Below the pieces are notes generated by a model that saw only the letters and a program-made list of their open reading frames with translations, was not told the origin of the DNA and searched no databases. DNA of 20,462 bases from Mnemiopsis leidyi (taxonomy: Eukaryota; Ctenophora; Tentaculata; Lobata; Bolinopsidae): contig JH155071.1 in the NCBI GenBank assembly GCA_000226015.1, forward strand, positions 26,511-46,972, read 5' to 3'. A program made the translations under genes and the position numbers. Below, piece after piece: positions 15,991-20,462 of the stretch. Numbering within the stretch: the stretch's first letter is position 1; every line of letters starts with the position of its first letter.

Positions 15991-17519
15991 CTAGTATTCA
16001 TTTACAAATACAAATGACTAAATTAAATTGCGATATCCACCGTATTTTAGTAAGTCAAGTTAGGTTGACTGCCTTAGACGATTTCGTGTTCTTTTGATAA
16101 TGAAAATATAAAGAGTCGATTGAATCACACAGAGTAATAGAAAAGCAGAAAGCACGATCAGATCGAACGTGATGGAAATCAACAGATGACTGTATATCTC
16201 ATGAGATATTACAAAGATCAAGAAGATGAAATTTGACACTGAGTATTACAAATATAAGTTCAACAGACAAAAAACTTTATTGTTGTCACAGGCTTACACT
16301 TGGATGACATATGATCTGTTATCAATAAATTCTACTGTAAAATTGTTCTACTTAAAGGACAAAATCAAAAGCGGAACATACCACATTACCACAAATGCAA
16401 AATTGAAGATGAGTTGAGCGATACAATGAAAGACAAAACATTCAACAGTGGACAAAAGCAAAAAGTCTCGTTAAAGAACGCGTGTTAGAAGCTTGCAGCT
16501 TAGCACTATATGAACGGCATAACATGCACTTCGCGGGATATCAAGATGTCACGTGACTCCAGTACTCATATGAAACGTTTCAATAAATTAGACTATCAGA
16601 CCGAGGGAAAAAGCAAAGTGGTTTAGCGTTGAAAGATAGTGAGCCATGGGAGAGGTGCAATTTTTGAGGAATTTAGGCTCATATGTTCGAAAGCCCTTGA
16701 AGCAATTAACCGTGAGCAAATCGGACAAACGTAATCTATTGACAAGCAGCGCAAGGGAATGAACAATTTTGATTGATTGAACAGAGAATTAAAACCGGAA
16801 TCTGCATGATGCATGATCATTCAGTGGAGTTTGAGCGAGCGATGCTTAACGAAAGAAACAGGTCATTTTGCTATGTCACAGCATGTTCGTCAACCTCGCG
16901 TTAACAGTGACGCAGAGATAAAACAAATATCGCCCAAAATAGTAAGCTAGAACCAAAAACAAATTAATTGGCTACCTTTTTCGACAGGAAAATTCTTTAC
17001 AAGCCGGTTAATGAGAATATAATAATATGGAGATAAAACACGCGCGTATTCGCATTTCGGTCAACTTCAACCCAATGTCCTTGTCGATGATCACAGTCGT
17101 TCCAGCAGAGCGGGAAGAAAAGATTCTCTTTGATACGTAATATTCATCAGTATCCAGGGAGACCGTGGGAGAAGAGCCTGTCTGCTCTTCAGATTGAATG
17201 GTTGCTGTCTTATGCTGGAGCTGTATCTGTTCTTCCTGGCAGCACTCTTCTTCACGAGTAGCTTAATCTTTTTGTCTTGATAGTATGTCCTCGCCGCGCA
17301 GCCGGCTGACGGACATTTAAGAACCTGTTAACAACCGGTAAACTGAGCCTTGAGGTTGAACTTATTAACATGATCGACCGATTTCTGCCAGAATCAATTA
17401 TTGAACGACGTATAACAACCTTCAAAATGTGATGATAGATCTTCAGGCAAGATGTATCTCTATATTAAAGTAGTATATCGCGTCTTACGTCACTAATTAT
17501 AGTTTGTACCGTGTAATGT
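15991..17519. other. Upstream interval or first intron of gene C, no supported exon
   Basis: Several short frames are open but none has convincing splice sites or a recognised domain. The most gene-like is a minus-strand frame at about 17270-17020 that reads REEECCQEEQIQLQHKTATI early and VIIDKDIGLKLTEMRI later. A perfect GTCACGTGAC site at 16549-16558 matches the E-boxes of the inverted arms further right. If the TATA box at 18366-18373 serves gene C, this interval is its first intron. Confidence 0.4.
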
Positions 17520-17525
17520 GACCCC

Positions 17526-17636
17526 TGTGGGAAGCGTACTCCCTGTTGGAAGCGTACTCCCTGTGGGAAGCGTACTCCCTGTTGGAAGCGTACTTCCTGT
17601 GTGAAGCGTACTCCCTGTGGGAAGCGTACTCGGGCA
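17526..17636. repeat. 18-bp minisatellite (CCCTGTGGGAAGCGTACT)n
   Basis: There are about six copies of the 18-bp unit, with a GTGGG/GTTGG alternation and one GTGTG variant. It has no relation to a recognised exon. A GC-rich block with an 82-codon plus-strand frame follows at 17617-17865, whose start lies within the array. Confidence 0.95.
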
Positions 17637-18129
17637 GGGTGCGCCCTTTTTTCTAAACCTATATGGGCTCTACCCTTATCTGATAGAGCTCAACGAGCTG
17701 AAAACGAGGATGCCTTCCTTTTTGAAATTGGACAACGGGAAAGACTACCCCTGGTCGTTTAAAAGTTACGACGATCTAGGATGTACATGTTGCGCACGCG
17801 CGAACTGGACGCTTGCATGCTGCACCTGTCATAACTCACGCGCATTTAGCGCGGCTTCATGGTAACTTCCGTATACACAATGATTATCTATTCACTGACG
17901 TAATGCAGTGCTGGCGACTTTGACAAAAGAAAGCAAAGAGGACATACTCCTGACTAAAATCGACCAAGAAATCGTTTAAAGCTATCGTCGAGGCTCTAAA
18001 ATGTGACACTAACTCGATAAATGATAAATGATCGGGATCGGATTGTAGCTATATAAAAGGTCACAATTGCTGGAATTATTACAGGAGAAAAACCTTTGAA
18101 ACGTAAAACAGATCAAGTGAAACACAAAC
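17637..18129. other. Interval between the 18-bp array and the left inverted arm
   Basis: It includes a GC- and CpG-rich stretch (about 17640-17870, with GCGCACGCGCG) and then AT-rich DNA. A plus-strand frame ending FSAASW is open here but matches nothing I know and starts in the repeat array. No gene is called. Confidence 0.4.
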
Positions 18130-18966
18130 CGGCGAGGATCAAGTAGCAAGCAAGTTACTAGTACTAAAATAAACAAAACCTATATTGCAAAGTTAGCACT
18201 AGTAGTCGCGAAATATTTCAGTTACTCAATCGACAGTTGCTCGGTTGCATTATCATAAGGAAAGCGAAAGAAACCGTTTATTTTAAACATGCACAGCCAC
18301 AAGCAGTAAGCACACGTTTAACTGGAAGTATCGTTCAAGTCAACCCGAATACACAGAGTATATCTCTTATATACCACACTCATTATATTAGGGGAATCAA
18401 GCGATCTTATTGGCTCCTACGGCTAGCCACGTCACTAGAAGTAGAGATCTAGAGTAAGGTAAAAGTTACGTCACATATCTGCCTGCCGTAGTGAGGAAAA
18501 TCAAACGATCTGATTGGCTCACAGCTGCAGTCACGTGACTAGATTGAGTGGGGCAAAAGAAACGAACCATCTCTGCTTGTAATTTCCTCACTCAAATGAT
18601 GATGAATCATGATGTGAGCTGTACCGATCTTGAGTGAGGGAAACCAAGCAATCTCATTGGCTCGAAGCAGCAGTCACGTGACCTGGTAGAGTGGGGATAA
18701 AGAAACGAACCATGTCTGCTTGCAATTTCCTCACTTAAATGATGATGTGACCTGTATCGACCTTGAGTGAGGGAAACCAAGCGATCTCATTGGCTCACGT
18801 GACTTGGTAGAGTGGGGCAAAAGATACGTTACTCCTTTGCTTGTAACTTTCCCACTCAGAGTCAGATCATGACGATGCGAACGGTGCCGATTAGGAGTGA
18901 AACGATCTCATTGGCTCGCAGCTGGTCACGAGACTGAGGCCAGAGTAAGGCAAATCATACGTCACT
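18130..18966. repeat. Left arm of a large inverted repeat
   Basis: The arm is largely the reverse complement of 19719-20450. Inside it, a unit of about 120-140 bp recurs: GTGAGGGAAACCAAGCGATC, then ATTGGCTC, CAGCTGCAG, TCACGTGAC, GTAGAGTGGGG and CTCACTCAAATGATGATG. It contains several ATTGG (CCAAT on minus) motifs and TCACGTGAC at 18531-18539, 18674-18682 and 18795-18803, plus a mutated copy near 18926. The outer part past 18200 aligns with more indels. Confidence 0.92.
18366..18373 (-). promoter_or_regulatory. Leftward-facing TATA box with upstream CCAAT, E-box and CRE-like sites
   Basis: On the minus strand the sequence reads GTGTGGTATATAAGAG. A CCAAT box lies about 40 nt upstream (18413-18409), a TTACGTCA-like site at 18466-18473, and repeated CCAAT and GTCACGTGAC sites run to about 18914. 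Transcription would run left toward gene C, with a possible 5' UTR donor at CAATATAG|GTTTTG near 18180. The promoter grammar is visible; its link to gene C is inference. Confidence 0.6.
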
Positions 18967-19718
18967 ACAAGAACTTGACGGTTTCCCAGAGTGCCATCTT
19001 TCGCTCGTTGCCCGTCAAAAATATGGACTCTGATAATGATATGCGAATATCGGCAGCTAGAATTAGATTAAGATTGTGACCAATCCTACTCTAGTTAACT
19101 TCGCGACCAGAAAACGTTTCGCTACTATACCGGGGAAAATACTCGAGCTGCGGGCCGCCGTGTCAGCTTTTGTCCGCCTGATTAGGTCTGGCGCATTGTC
19201 AGGCCTGCTATAAGAAATTTCTCATCGGTGCATGATTTACAATATAATCATACTTAATTTTTTTAGTGTTAGTTAGTCAATCAAACAATAATCTAACGCT
19301 GATAAGGAAGCGAAGCTAAAAATCTAAACAAAATCTGGATACTGTCAAAGTGTCAAACCAATTGTGAATTGGTGTTAGTTTTACGTTGTAGGTTGAAAAC
19401 CTTCTGCCGCGGCCATCACGGGCTTTCGCGCATTTCTGGCCTGGCGACACGAATTTTAATTTTGAAGAAATACTAGACGCTCATCGCCCGTTAAGTTTTA
19501 CTGGCCAGATCGCAGCAATGTATCATTGTATAATGGTCACTCGCAAGACTAGCTTTATAAGTCGATTAGATCGCTTATTTCCCCGGAGCGGCAGCCCCAC
19601 TAAAAAGTTATTTTGAATCTGTAAATGTGCACCGGTAACAGTAACACAGTAGAGGATCCCCAATCAGCAATTGAGGTGACGTGTCTTCGACTTTAGCGGT
19701 TACCGTTCGAGTACATAG
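18967..19718. other. Unique spacer between the inverted arms
   Basis: The spacer is about 750 bp, not repeated in the window, with no recognised gene. It holds some GC-rich patches (for example around 19140-19200 and 19405-19450). It would be the central region of a divergent promoter, or the loop of a foldback element. Confidence 0.6.
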
Positions 19719-20450
19719 TAGTGACGTGTGATTTGCCTAACTCTAGCCTCAATCACGTGACCAGCTGCAAGCCAAAGAGATCGCTTGGTTCCCCTCACTC
19801 CTAATCGGTGCAGGTTGCATCGTCGTGATCCGAGTGGGGGAGTTGCCTGGTGCAAGCAAAGTTGTGACGTATCCTTTGCCCCACTCTACCAAGTCACGTG
19901 ACGGCAGCTATGAGCCAATCAGATCGCTTGGTTTCCCTAACTCAAGATCGGTACAGCTCACATCATCATTTGAGTGAGGAATTGCAAGCAGACATGGTTT
20001 GGTTCTTTTCCCCACTCTACCAAGTCACGTGACTGCAGCTGTGAGCCAATGAGAAGCTTGGTTTCCCTCACTCCGGCAGGCAGATATGTGACGTAACTTT
20101 TACCTTACTGTAGGTCTCTCGTGACGCGGCCAGCCTGAGGAGCCAATCAGATCGCTTGATTCCCCTACTGAGTGTGGTATATAAGAGCTTTACTTGTTGT
20201 TTTTGGGTTGATTTGATCGATACTTCCAGTTACACGTGTGCTTACTGCTTGTGGCTGTGCATATTTAACAATCGGTTTCTTTCGCTTCGCTATAATAATG
20301 CTACCGAGCTACTGTAGATTGAGTGACTGAAATATTTAGCGACTACTAACTTTGCAAGATAGGTTAGCCTCACGTTGTGGCCCCGTTAGTCCTACTGTCA
20401 TCCCGGTTCTAGTATGAGTACAAGAAGCTTGCTTGCCACTTGATCCACGC
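19719..20450. repeat. Right arm of the large inverted repeat
   Basis: This mirrors the left arm, including the internal CCAAT/E-box units. CCAAT occurs at 19915-19919, 20046-20050 and 20143-20147. TCACGTGAC occurs at 19753-19761, 19894-19902 and 20025-20033. A GTGACGTAAC site lies at about 20088. Homology to the left arm reaches essentially the window edge, so the full length is unknown. Confidence 0.92.
20178..20185 (+). promoter_or_regulatory. Rightward-facing TATA box, mirror of the left-arm promoter
   Basis: The sequence is GTGTGGTATATAAGAG, the same core as on the minus strand at 18373-18366, with CCAAT 31-35 nt upstream. It would drive a gene to the right of the window. A possible 5' UTR donor (GCAAGATAG|GTTAGC near 20360) aligns with the donor proposed in the left arm. 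Confidence 0.6.
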
Positions 20451-20462
20451 CTATCGCCGGAT

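Noticed and set aside
15634..16017. 127-codon plus-strand open frame and two overlapping minus-strand frames
   Set aside because: The length comes from the stop-free purine-rich minisatellite. The real coding exon here is the short minus-strand signal-peptide exon at 15767-15659.
16226..16417. 63-codon plus-strand frame
   Set aside because: It has AT-rich chance composition, with no domain or splice support.
17617..17865. 82-codon plus-strand frame in a GC-rich block
   Set aside because: It starts within the 18-bp array, matches no family I know, and has no splice or promoter support.
18897..19079. 60-codon plus-strand frame
   Set aside because: It begins in the left inverted arm and runs into the spacer, and has no recognisable protein character.
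18130..20462. Call as a foldback or MITE transposon
   Set aside because: It cannot be excluded, but no terminal target-site duplication or transposase is visible and the arms contain ordered promoter elements. It is kept as an alternative in the findings.

Overview
The window is animal (metazoan) genomic DNA, probably from a marine or early-branching invertebrate. Its coding information sits in short exons with GT...AG introns. It carries a secreted YHYH-domain gene, a secreted cysteine-rich repeat gene, a cell-adhesion-type immunoglobulin (Ig) receptor gene, a truncated LINE and many minisatellites. I cannot name the species. No bacterial, phage or CRISPR feature is visible. Almost none of the long open reading frames are genes as they stand. 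The genes had to be assembled exon by exon on the minus strand, and every exon phase was checked by arithmetic.

Layout from left to right. (1) 2-466, plus strand: the 3' end of a non-LTR retrotransposon with a TAA-repeat tail. (2) Gene A, minus strand, 1741 to 827 or further left: signal peptide plus the start of a YHYH domain. Its C-terminal part is missing or broken near the LINE. (3) Gene B, minus strand, 4244 to 2497: a complete 4-exon gene for a 222-residue secreted protein made of three tandem copies of a Cys-rich module with an FRDDTDGR-x-GGC core. (4) Gene C, minus strand, 15767 to 5669: 20 coding exons that join in frame to a 1168-residue type I membrane protein. It has a signal peptide, six Ig domains, a glycosylatable acidic stalk, one transmembrane helix and a cytoplasmic tail of about 470 residues with no domain I recognise. 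(5) 15770-18345: no supported coding exon; probably the first intron or 5' region of gene C. (6) 18130-20462: two long inverted arms, each with CCAAT boxes, CACGTG E-boxes and a TATA box pointing outward. They look like a duplicated divergent promoter. The left arm points at gene C and the right arm points out of the window.

The most unusual structure is a series of intronic minisatellites that lie on, or directly beside, splice sites. In gene C a 38-41 bp unit repeats the end of exon 12 together with its splice donor, giving eight extra donor copies inside the intron. A second array seems to derive from the exon 2 donor, and a third starts at +6 of the exon 13 donor. In gene A the array repeats the exon 2 splice acceptor. 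This suggests local tandem duplication centred on splice junctions.

Genes A, B and C are all on the minus strand and all encode secreted or surface proteins. A shared function is possible but is not shown by the sequence.
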